Of a stretch of DNA of 64,000 nucleotides, positions 45,357 through 55,076 are shown piece after piece (within the stretch, counting starts at the first letter, position 1; every line of letters starts with the position of its first letter). Position numbers and translations under genes: made by a program. This DNA is from Endothia cerciana (lineage: Eukaryota; Ascomycota; Sordariomycetes; Diaporthales; Cryphonectriaceae), in NCBI GenBank assembly GCA_026119935.1, contig JALRMH010000017.1:372001-436000 (forward strand), read 5' to 3'. The notes beneath the pieces are model-generated. The model did no database searches and was not told the origin of the DNA. It saw only the letters and a program-made list of their open reading frames with translations.

Positions 45357-47589
45357 TCATACCCACTCGTGCCATGGCGTGTCCTGTCGGTATACGAACC
45401 TGTCCTTCTCGAACTGCGGGCCTTCAGCACCAACAACATACCCCATAGCGCAGTAATCGTATTCAACCCGTCGTTGCTGGATGTAAAACTGATCAAACTT
45501 GGGTGAGAGCGCATCTTTGAGACTTTCGACATTGCTTTGCGGCTGAAGAGCGTGCCACGGCTTCGCACAGGTCTGCCCCTTGCACGACTTGAGGACCAAT
45601 AATAGTGAGTCCAACCTGTCGACGTCGACAACTTTCCCGATGGGCACGCCGAGAAGTTGAGCGGCTGCGAGTGCCTTCACATCCTCGTGTAGGAAGTTAT
45701 GCATTTGCTATGAATCGGTCTGACACATTGGAGGGTCGGAGATAGTCGCGGATTAGAGTATCAGGGCCAACTCACAGTGAGATCGTAAAGCTCGTGCTCA
45801 TTCGTGCACCAGACGGTGTAGAGCAGGTTGTATGCGTCACTAATGATGCGTACGGCTTTATAGGTGTTGTTGACAATCAGAATCTCGTCTACGAACTCAC
45901 TAACCCCTTCGACAGTGACGTGTTCGTGGCGGGTCTTCTCGGCGTCTTTCAGGTCTTCCTGGATCAGCGGGACAGCTTCCCCATCAAAACTAGTCCTCAA
46001 CGGCGCACCGGCAAGGCTCATAATGGTGGGAGCTAGATCAATATGTGTAGTGACAATACCGCTGACTTGATCTTGTGGGACATCTGGGCCACGAATAATG
46101 AGTGGGATGTTGATATCTTCTTCGAAACTACACTCCTTTCAGGGTTGCAAGACGGTGTTGACTTAGATGATACCCATTGTGCGTGGTGTCGAAGATATAG
46201 GTATTAGTCCAAGAGGTCGTAGTCCCCCAATTTAGCGAAGATCCCGTCAATTAGTTCGTTTACAGACTGAAGAGCTCGAAGCCGTTCGCGGTAGAAATGA
46301 TCATTAAACTCGACGTTCTCTTCTGTGAGCTGCTTTCGCTCCCTAATCCAATTAGCACCAGATGGCTGATCAGGGTTGAAGTTCGGAGTGCGAGGAACTT
46401 GAGCATCTTTGAAGAGGTGCTTATGACGGTCTGCTGGAATAGGAGGCGTGATCTCGAGCTGTCCAACACGTGTGTGACTGTTCAAATCACCTTTGCCATC
46501 CCTCAAGTGCAGATTGGTGTGAGGGGCGACAGGTGCGATACCAAGAAAGAACGGCTTGTCCACTTTCACAGCGTCATCAAGCGGTCCTTAGGCCTTGGTT
46601 GTCAATATATCGACGATGTGTTGCCCTTCGTGGCTGACTGGCGCATCTTGGTTCCGCCGATACGTGGCATTGAGGTAGTCGTACGTGTGCGGATCCAGTG
46701 GAAATCAGACTGGGTCCAGCCAGCTGTGTAGGGGCTGTTATAATTGTTGACGGTGTGTGCATTGAAGAGCTTGCCGGTGTAGTACGTATTATAGCCAGCT
46801 CCCTGTAGCCATGTCGGCAGGTAGTTCTCATTCAATCCTTGTGAAAGGAATTTCGGATACCCTCCTGTTTGACCGACGACATCACCAGTGAATGAGCATG
46901 GTTGACTAGGATAACAAAAACAGAGACGTACCGTACGGGATGGTTTACATCGGTAACATTGGTGTTGTGAGCAAGCATTCCAGTCCAGAGCGATACACTG
47001 CAGTGGCACTCGTCAGTCCCAACTTCACAGGGCGGTAGACGTTACCCCGAGTAATAATCAAGGGAATAGTTCCGCGAACGTACCGGGAAGGGCAGCAAAT
47101 AGCTGTAGTACAGAAATGTCATTTGAACGACGTGCCTTTGTCTACGAGGTGCTCTTGAAGATAGGAGGGTATGTAATCCAACGAGTCCATGTGGATGTCT
47201 TGGTCGTCGATAAGGAAGAATATGATGTTGGGCTGCTTATAGCTGGCCGGCTTGGCCAACGGCGCTACGAGGACATGTTAACCATGCGAGTTTGGGTCAA
47301 GGCCGGCTGCAACAAATGAGCCAAATAGCAGAGATGCGTCGGTCCCAAGATGAGAGTACATTGTCCTGACGCTGAAGTTGTTCTGGATGTCGATTTGGAC
47401 TTGATAAGGACCGGAGAGGGCAGATGGGTGGTTTCCCAGAATACGTATCCCGCAAGTTGAACTGTAAGCGGAAGCCAGAACGTAACTTTGTTGCGTCTTT
47501 ATTATTCTGACTGGAAGCTCGAGTCTCCCTGTCTGCGTTATGCTAGTGAGACCCTCATACGGCAGTTCAGCGATAGCCGGTGACGGCAT
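45357..47589 (-). pseudogene. Inactivated sulfatase (arylsulfatase family) with an extra N-terminal segment
   Basis: Minus-strand fragments form a nearly full sulfatase: NIIFFLIDDQD, the formylglycine motif ICCPSR, LWTGMLAHNTNVTDVN, GGYPKFLSQGLNENYLPTWLQ, KPFFLGIAPVAPHTNLH, FNDHFYRERLRALQSV, LAGAPLR and LKSCKGQTC. Disabling changes: TAA at 47278-47280; TGA at 47119-47121, just before HFCTTAICCPSR where the family has Arg; a one-base loss after GWTQSDF (near 46700); a TAA after the TTKA segment; a one-base gain after DYDLLD (near 46200); and a TGA in the QPGKEC block. The metal-site TDNGYH reads THNGYH. Two of the stops fit C-to-T change (CGA to TGA, CAA to TAA). The first 100 residues (47589-47281, with GLTSITQTGRLELPVR) are in frame with the sulfatase part but are not a sulfatase domain I know. 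Some introns appear intact. Confidence 0.85.
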
Positions 47590-48910
47590 TGGCGCAATCT
47601 ACGAGATCATGGCAACGCCCACGGAGACTGTAAGAAGATCTACCTATTTAAGTACCCACTTTGAATACTACAAATCAAAAAATATTGTATAAAGTAAAGT
47701 CTGAGTGCGCAAGCCCACTCCGATTCGAGGAGCTATTCGTTAATTACCAATAACAACCATGCTGAAGACTTTCTAACTTAAACATCACAATAGGATAGAG
47801 CGGCTTACTTACGAACGGCCTAAGTGCTAAGCCTAAGAAGGCAAGTTTCAGCTCATAATTAGATCGCGAGAATTCGGCTACAAGCCCGCCGGAGTCCTCC
47901 CCCCCCCCCCCCATCTTGTGTATCTCTATTATTAGGGAGCCTGGTGAAGTGGACTACAGGTCTATAAGTCTCCCCTCTCGTTCGAGAAGCTATTGTGGAC
48001 CTGGGACTGGTGGTATGCACGTGAGACTCTCGTCAAAGCTTGTTCTCGTGTCATACTTACAAGTGACTGCCCCTTCTCAAACCTCTCAAACCTCCTCATT
48101 AGACAACCTGCCCTACTAGATGCTCTTCTATTTGCCTCCCTTTTAATCATTATATTTAGCTGCCTACATGTCGCATCCGATCACCTATGAAAACTCCCCG
48201 ACGGGGTCATCAAGGGGAGACATGATATCATGAATAGCTGGGCATCGGTTGGTTGGACGTGGTCAACTGCTGTTAGACCAGACCTGACTATGCCGAGTAG
48301 CTGGGCGTGCTTTAGGATGTGTGTAATTGATTACAGACCGGGATGCCGAAGCGTATGTTTGCGGGGAGCTCGAAGGAAGATTTGCTGTTGCTGACCAGAC
48401 TTACCAAGGGGTTTCCCACAAGCCAGGTGGACTCGATAGCAACGGCAGCCGTTGTATGCTCGGCTCTCCCTCAAGATGCGCTCCTCCATGGTGGGTTGCA
48501 TCAACTTGAACCCTGGGTGCAAATACCACTTCAGCCGCCTCACCTCAGGCAGAGCCGATGATGAACCACAGAGGATATAGATGCTTATCATGGGCATGCC
48601 GTGCTTTCATGGCCGTCGATACTGCAGCATAGGGCCTGATAAAGCCTACTGGACGTGCCGCAGAGGGACCGCCTGTGGAAGATGCACAAGTCGACAACAG
48701 ACTGTTCAATCAACATGCTTTCATTCACGTCATTGTATCTAGGGTATTTGGGTCGTGTACATGCTCTATCTAGACCATTACACCGTCTTATGTAAAACAC
48801 TCCTGGTGACCGTCTGACTTTTGAGCTCGCCACGGGTAATATGTACAAGTCGATACACAATACAGACATGAATAAAAAAGTCACAATACCCCTCGCCCCG
48901 GTATCATCAT
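47590..48910. other. Intergenic region with C14 tract
   Basis: About 1.3 kb without a supported gene. The C14 tract is at 47899-47912. Short open frames on both strands have no recognisable product. Confidence 0.5.
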
Positions 48911-50530
48911 CTACCAGGGGTTAGGCGTTGCCCAGTGGAACCAGTCATAAAGCGTCTGGACCTGCTCAGGGTCCGCAATCGGTACCTGTCCGTACAGACT
49001 CGGGTCCTCGGGACCAACATGGAACGATGTGTTGGTAGTCAGCTCCGTCTGCGGCGCCCAGTACGCGAGGTCACCGCCATACGCTCCTCCCAGGTTGGGG
49101 TCCCCCGTCTTGATGAAGTTGACCCAGTAGCTCGACATGATGTCGGCGATCAGGTAGTCCGCTGCCGCCCACGGCGTGGTCGTGACCGCGTACAGGTTGT
49201 TCAGCACGTACGAGATCTCGCTGGCGTGGCCGGCACCCTCGTCCGAGCCCGGCAGGTCGTGGTCCCAGTAGTAGACGTACATGGGACTCGAGGCGGCCTC
49301 TCTCCAGCGGTGGGCGAAGGACCAGGTCGAGATGCGCGCGATATCGCGGGCCCGGGCGTTGGTGGCGTGGTCGGCGGCCGTGTCGTTGGTGCTCCCGTCA
49401 TACAGCTCGAGAAGGGTGGCGGCGTATGGCCCGTAGGTGGTGTTGGTAGCCTCCTCGTAGGCCTCGACCGTGGTGTTGACGGTAGGGGTGGCGCCGTCTT
49501 CGTCCTTGTTGTTGCCGGCGAGCAAGGGCACGTCATTGGCAGGGCCTTTGAGGAGACTCTCGTAGTAGGTTGTGGGGATGTAGTACCCGTCGAGCGTGGG
49601 CTGGAAGCCCGAGAAGTCGCTCACGCCAGTTCCGGTCGAGAGGACATCAGTGGAAAGGTTACGCAGCTCGGCGACGGTTGTGGCGTTGAGACTGGACGCG
49701 TAGGTCTCGCTGAAGGTATAGGAATAGGACTGGTTCATGTACGAGTTGGCGAAGCCCGACATGGTAGGGTCGTAGGGGTCCTTGATGCCACTCTCGCAGA
49801 TGGCTCCCTTGAAAAGACCCTTGGCTAGAGGGCTGTTGGTGAGGTGGTATACGGCAGCGGAGCCAAAGGACTGGCCTGCCGCAGTGATGGAGTCTGGATC
49901 GCCACCAAAAGCAGCGACATTATCCTTGGCCCACTTGAAGATCTGGATCTGATCCATGAGACCGTAGTTGCCAGACGAGTTGGTGGAGGACTCAGCAGTG
50001 AGCTCCGGAAGAGACAGCCACCCCCATGGGCCGGTTCGGTAGTTGTAGCTGATGAAGATGACACCTTTCGCGGCAATACCACCTCCCTCGTAATTATCGT
50101 CTCCGGAGGTGGTGCCAGCCCCGTAGCTCCAGATCATCACTGGTAGTTCATCGCTGGTCGAATTCGCCGGGGTCCAGATGTTGACGCTGAGGCAGTCCTC
50201 GCTGACGGAGGCACCGGCGACAGACATGCCACTGGGACATTCGGGACCAAAAGAGTCAGCCGCCAGAGTGTCGTTCCAAGCAGCCGGCGGCTGTGGTGGT
50301 TTCCATCTGTTCTCGCCGGCGGTCGACGCCGCAAACGGAATCCCCTTGAAGGTTGCGATCGTCTCCCAGTTAGAGATGTTGGCTGCAGGGCCAGAAGTGC
50401 TATTGAATGCGGCAACGCCCTGAACAGGACCGTACTTCGTCTGGATGATCTGATCGTAGAGAGCTGCTTCTGTGACCGTGGCAAACAGGTGCGCCACAAG
50501 CGCAGTGGCTGCCCTGGTAGCAATCTTCAT
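48911..50530 (-). CDS. Secreted type-B carboxylesterase/lipase
   Basis: A single-exon, 539-residue alpha/beta-hydrolase of the type-B carboxylesterase family. It starts MKIATRAATALVAHLFATVTEA, a signal peptide. The upstream in-frame extension to 50644 is unlikely to be used, since it would bury the signal sequence. EDCLSVNIWTP is the family's second signature. The nucleophile elbow is GQSFGSAA (Ser), the acid lies in NNKDEDGA, and the His in GAGHASEISYVL. The oxyanion region reads SYGAGTTSG rather than the usual GGG motif. Several Asn-X-Ser/Thr sites suit secretion. Expected activity: hydrolysis of esters outside the cell; substrate unknown. A large antisense open frame across it is a shadow caused by high third-position GC. 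Confidence 0.92.
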   Translation of the reverse strand: MKIATRAATALVAHLFATVTEAALYDQIIQTKYGPVQGVAAFNSTSGPAANISNWETIATFKGIPFAASTAGENRWKPPQPPAAWNDTLAADSFGPECPSGMSVAGASVSEDCLSVNIWTPANSTSDELPVMIWSYGAGTTSGDDNYEGGGIAAKGVIFISYNYRTGPWGWLSLPELTAESSTNSSGNYGLMDQIQIFKWAKDNVAAFGGDPDSITAAGQSFGSAAVYHLTNSPLAKGLFKGAICESGIKDPYDPTMSGFANSYMNQSYSYTFSETYASSLNATTVAELRNLSTDVLSTGTGVSDFSGFQPTLDGYYIPTTYYESLLKGPANDVPLLAGNNKDEDGATPTVNTTVEAYEEATNTTYGPYAATLLELYDGSTNDTAADHATNARARDIARISTWSFAHRWREAASSPMYVYYWDHDLPGSDEGAGHASEISYVLNNLYAVTTTPWAAADYLIADIMSSYWVNFIKTGDPNLGGAYGGDLAYWAPQTELTTNTSFHVGPEDPSLYGQVPIADPEQVQTLYDWFHWATPNPW

Positions 50531-52226
50531 CGTGGAAGCAGCTGTGACAGCGGACAACGAGAGTGGAAAAATGAGCGTGGCGGTGGGCGGAATGACCAAG
50601 AGCAGTCCATCTCGACTCGCTTCTCTGGATCCATTAATCTCCATACATCTAATTATATATGGATGATGTTCTACGGTTTCCGCCCTTTTGTGAGTCGGGG
50701 ACCTACTATCAGGTCACGCCCGCGGAATCCACGTCAACTGGCGTGGCTCACAATGTCGATGTCAGTGGCCACGGATTGAAAGAGCATCTAGCTCGGGGGG
50801 TTAATCCGTAATTGAGAAGGGGTTGCGATCCGTAGTAATTTAGCGGGACTCGTACGCATGCCATGCCATCAGAACTAGAGTCCGGGCCGAGCACGCTCGG
50901 ATTAACGAGGCCTGGTGCCGCATTGCCGAATAGGCCTAGATGTGCTTTGCTGCCTTCAGGCTCAGTCTGGAGTTGTTTTGAGCATAGCACTGCTAATTTC
51001 CGAGCATACCATAGTACGACGAACGTCTGCCACCGCCCCGCCCCGCCCCGGCGCTGTCGCCCCCGGCCAGCGCCGGCGTCGAAGATCATCCCCAGCGCGA
51101 TTGACGTGGCCTGCGTTCCCAGCGGCTGCCGATGCAACGTCATGGCGACGGTGGCGTCAGGCGGAAGCTGACAAGCAGCCGAGGTCGTGGTCCCTCAGCA
51201 GCTCTTAGTCGTGCAGGCACATTCGTGCGACGCGCCCTGGCATCTGCACGGGACGACCGAATTGCACGCGTCCACGGTCATCTTGGCGAACAGCATGTCC
51301 TTGAGCAACTTGGACGCATGCGCCACGGTCTTGATTGGGCAGCGGCCTGCGGCGGCGGTGTCGGAGCGGCTGGATAACGCACGAACTGGGCTGCTTCAAG
51401 GCCTGTTGGCGCCGCTGCAAGAAAGCCAGGTGAAGCTGCGGGCGCCGCACGATAGCCTCGAATAGATCACGGTGCGGCCCGGGCCGAGGCCGCCGAGACT
51501 GCCGAGCCGCGAGGAGGCGTTGGGGTCGACGTTCAGTGGCTCAGTGGTCATCTGCACGGGCAACGGCGGTGTGTGGGTCGCCGGTGAGTGACACCGCTAG
51601 TTCTGGTTCTGTATTCATAAGAGAGGGGGGCTTTTGGGAGGTGGAAGGGGGCGAGGGTCTGCTACGGAGTCGTTTGAAGCCACACTCCTCCCATGCCTTG
51701 CTTCTGACGGCCTACTTGTGATACCTGCAGAAGAATGCCTGCCTTCCACCTGAACCGAACCTCTGTGCTAGCTACTTTTAAGATAAGTATTGGAACGGCT
51801 TCACCGGTCGGAGTTGTCAGAAGTCACTGGTGACGACAATTTGACATATTATACCAAAGGCAGATTGTCCCATATGGGGCTTATTTGTCCACCTGTGTTC
51901 GGAATGGCGCCCTATTGCATGTGCTCTCGTGGCTGGTAAGTTGTGGTGCCTGTATATTTGAAAATGCATACACCCAGTATCCATAATAGTTCTAAATCGA
52001 ATTTGTCAGAGGTTGGCCACTACTTCAGCCATTTGATCTTTGTAATTTGGATTCTGACACAGCTGCTCTCCAGTGGCCGCTGTGCTGCTCTAAACCTGCC
52101 GACTCTTCCGAAGCAATGTGTGAGAATAGAAAATAATCATTGTTTGCTATCAGGAGATACAAGGCAAAAAGAGAAGGGAGAAGGAGAGAAAAACCTGTGC
52201 AATCCGGCGGCGCAGAGCTTGCGAAA
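50531..52226. other. Intergenic region with an unexplained GC-rich island
   Basis: About 1.7 kb. The parts at 50531-50990 and 51600-52226 are of ordinary composition. Between about 51020 and 51560 lies a GC-rich block with overlapping open frames on both strands (for example 51187-51465 plus). I recognise no product and see no splice pattern or start context that would make it a gene. It may be a decayed gene or structural DNA. Confidence 0.4.
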
Positions 52227-53534
52227 CTAATTCTTCAGGCCTTCAGCGAGCGGCCAGTCGTTGAACCCTTCTTCCACGGCCTCCATGTTTGCGGTGTAAT
52301 AAACCTTGAATCCGCGATCGTTCTCAGCGAATGGCAGACCTTTTTTGATCCGAGTGATAAGATCCTGTTTTAGTCTCATATTAGTTGGGTCTTTTGGTCG
52401 GGCGATCTCTGAAATGAACTGGTTCTTGATTACCGGGTTGGTGATGAAAAACCGGCCAAATTGCACAAGATCGAGTTTATCTTCCTGCATCAGTCGAGAC
52501 GCCTCCTCGACGTCGTATTCGCACGAGACCGTAAGGGCAGTGCGGCTCCCAGGATACTTGATCATGGGCCCGAACAGATGCATTGGCTCCCAGTCTGGCG
52601 GAAGCTGCATGCTTGCTGGTCGAGGACCTCTCGGCCTGAGTTTCTCCTTGTCGCTCCCACGGCGGTTGACGTGAATGTAGGCAAGATCTCGAGCCATCAG
52701 CTCTCGGATCAGGTACTCATATGTCTCGCACAGATCATCATATGACTGAGTTGTATTACCCCAATCGTCAGCCGGACTCAGTTTGATTCCAACAAGCCGG
52801 GAAGTTCCCCAGGCTTCGATGATCGCATCTAGAACCTGGAGTCCGAATCGGCAACGGTTCTCGACGGGGTGGTAGGAGTATTTGTCGCTGCGGCTGTTGT
52901 AGCAGCTATCCGGCACAGACGAATGATTAGTACAAGGGGCTGTCTGATCTTCTTGGGTAGTACTCACTCGATCATGAATTGGTGGAGTAGATATCCCCTG
53001 GTCGATGTGCTCTTAGTGACATGTAATCGTAAACCGTCGCAACAAACCAGGATGTTTCTTTCTCACTTACCCACCCGCCAGCAGCTCCACACCATCGAAG
53101 TTCGCCCGCTTGGCGAGTCTCGCGCTATTCGCGTACTGTTCGATAATCTCCTCGGCCCTTTCGATCTCAGCCACATTTCCGGTGCTAGCCGCGTTCCCTG
53201 GGCTCCCGTGGGGGCCGACGTGCCACGGTTGGAAGAAGATCTTGCCCCCCTCGCAGTGCACGGCATCTGTCACCTTTAGCCATGCCTCGGCATGATCCTC
53301 TCGGAACATGACAGGAGCATGCTTGAAGATGGAAGTGTTTGGGCCCACGAACGTGCCCTCTCCAATGATCAAGCCGACGCCATCTCTGGCCCGCATGGAG
53401 TAGTATTCGGCGACGGCCGGCCCGGGCTTGTCGTCTTCCACACAGCGACACCGCGTCATTGAAGCCATCACGACCCGGTTCCGCAGTTGGAGCTCATCTC
53501 CAAGCACAAAGGGTTCGAGAAGGGGTTTCTCCAT
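52227..53534 (-). CDS. Old Yellow Enzyme-type NADH:flavin oxidoreductase with altered active site
   Basis: Exons 53534-53071, 52997-52968 (30 bases) and 52905-52227 encode 390 residues of an FMN-dependent TIM-barrel oxidoreductase. LLEPFVLGDELQLRNRVVMASMTR is the usual N-terminal block and DLVQFGRFFITNP the usual phosphate-binding C-terminal block (normally xxxGRxFIxNP). FDGVE is followed by LLAGGGYLLHQF, where the family has IHxAHGYL or IHGANGYL. The His and His/Asn pair that binds the ligand (residues 151-155 here) is therefore missing. QPWHVGPHG also departs from QLWHxGR, and NSRSDKYSYHP from NxRTDxYGGS. The splice phases agree (both phase 2). The protein may have changed or lost its reductase activity. 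It starts at the ATG of MEKPLLEP. Confidence 0.87.
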
Positions 53535-54681
53535 GACTGACCAATGAACAATGTCTCGCGAATTAAGCATATAAATCTTGTTTGAATCACAACAAGATTG
53601 CATGACACAAGACCAGATGTTCTCAACAGCTAACAATGCTTTATTTATCCTGATGAGCACTCCATAATCAACACAGCCGGACCAGATTGTACTGTGCCAT
53701 GACTACGAGTACATTCCTGACTGTTGCTATGTGTGATTACCCCATTCCCGCCCTACAGGCCTCAAAAAAGCGAGATTTTCATTTCTCCTTGGTCATCATC
53801 TACCAACCAAGTGAGTGAGAGATTAGGACTTTGACCCGTAGTCCGAGATCTCCCTTCCTCGAGAAGGCTGCATATCATTTCTGTCAGGCAGGGTGCCTAG
53901 ACGAAAGCTTCATAGAACCGACTGGAGTCAAGGACTTCGGGGCAACATTACCCCGCCCTGATAAATCATAATTGCGCAGGTGGATCATGGTATGGGGTAT
54001 CTGACACTGTAAGGATGTCCTCTGCCTCTTGAATCCAGACAGTCTCGGCCGCTTCTTAGCCGCTGAGATACCATTACGAAGGAAAAGGCACCCCGAATAT
54101 CTGACCACAAAATTAGAAGCTAAATGATGACTACAATTCCAGTACGATATATTCTCTTACAACGCCGTAGCGAACCGTATCAGCAATTACTTGACTAAAA
54201 GTCGGTTTGGCTAGGGGCTTAAGTATAATTCTTCAACTCCCAAGGACCTAGACGGCTGGGGGGTCATATTGAAGGAAAGAGAAACTATGTCCGTGGAAGC
54301 CGTTATACACACCACTGAGATCTAGGCTCTGATTTCTAAATGCAATATGTTACAAAGCCATAGCTTTTCAAATGACAACTTTATTTAGCCATCTAAAAAG
54401 TCTTGAGCTCAGAATCTATCAGTTGCTTCGAGTCCCTTCAGCTTGCTTTCACCTGCTCCTTTGGGGGAAATCCTCGTAAATGGAAAAGTGAACCCTGCTA
54501 TTATATATACCATAAGGTCTAATCAAGTTCGAGACACTCGAAATATTGCCTTCCAGTGTATAGGCAATGCTTGACAGTCCTGGTATCCCAGGCTAAATCT
54601 GTATTGGCTCCCACTATAGATGCTATGTTCGACACTTCTGTAGGTGCACATTTCGCTCACAGCAACGTGACAAAAAGAGTA
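53535..54681. other. AT-rich gene-free region
   Basis: About 1.1 kb between the oxidoreductase gene and the tRNA. AT-rich, with stops in all frames. No gene or repeat recognised. Confidence 0.5.
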
Positions 54682-54766
54682 TGCCTACACCCTGGTTCGA
54701 ACAGGGGATCTTCACATTCCACCTAGACAGTACGAGTGCGACGCCTTACCACTTGGCCATGCAGGC
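54682..54766 (-). tRNA. tRNA-Thr (anticodon CGU) with 13-base intron
   Basis: The minus strand folds into a full cloverleaf. The acceptor stem is GCCTGCA with TGTAGGC (one G-T pair) plus discriminator A. The D arm is GCC-AAGTGGTAA-GGC, the anticodon stem TCGCA with TGTGA, and the T arm CCCTG-TTCGAAC-CAGGG. The anticodon loop reads C-T-CGT-A and is interrupted after position 37 by a 13-base intron, the standard place for nuclear tRNA introns. The mature length is 72 bases. CGU reads the Thr codon ACG. The internal A and B boxes (TGGCCAAGTGG and GTTCGAACC) are good matches for RNA polymerase III control. Confidence 0.9.
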
Positions 54767-55076
54767 TAGATGTTTGCTTGGGCGGCGTAGCTGTTGCCTG
54801 GATGATGAGGTGAACACCAGAGCAGGACTGAAGCGGATAGTCCTTGGGGTTCTACCTAGGGCCTCGGTGAGCTATCACCCTTTCATCTTGTATCCCACAG
54901 CCTGCCAAGACAGGATATCCTTCTGCAGCAGTCTTTGTTCACAGGCTTCTCCCAAACCTGTAGAGTTCTTGCTTTGCTCCATGTCTCAGTTATTTAAAGC
55001 ACCTTGGGAGCCCACTCCCGAGCCTTTCACTCTTTCTTCCAAGGTATTACCTGACATCCCATCCACGAGCCAGCCC
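54767..55076. other. Short intergenic gap
   Basis: About 310 bases between the tRNA start and the 3' end of the VOC-protein gene. Nothing recognised. Confidence 0.5.

Noticed and set aside
47278..47589. Separate small gene upstream of the sulfatase
   Set aside because: It is in the same frame as the sulfatase pseudogene and separated from it only by a single TAA, so it is better read as its N-terminal part.
48935..49828. Long plus-strand open frame (297 codons) antisense to the carboxylesterase
   Set aside because: Fully overlaps a gene with complete catalytic motifs, and its translation is Arg/Val/Gly-biased as expected from the antisense of GC-rich codons.
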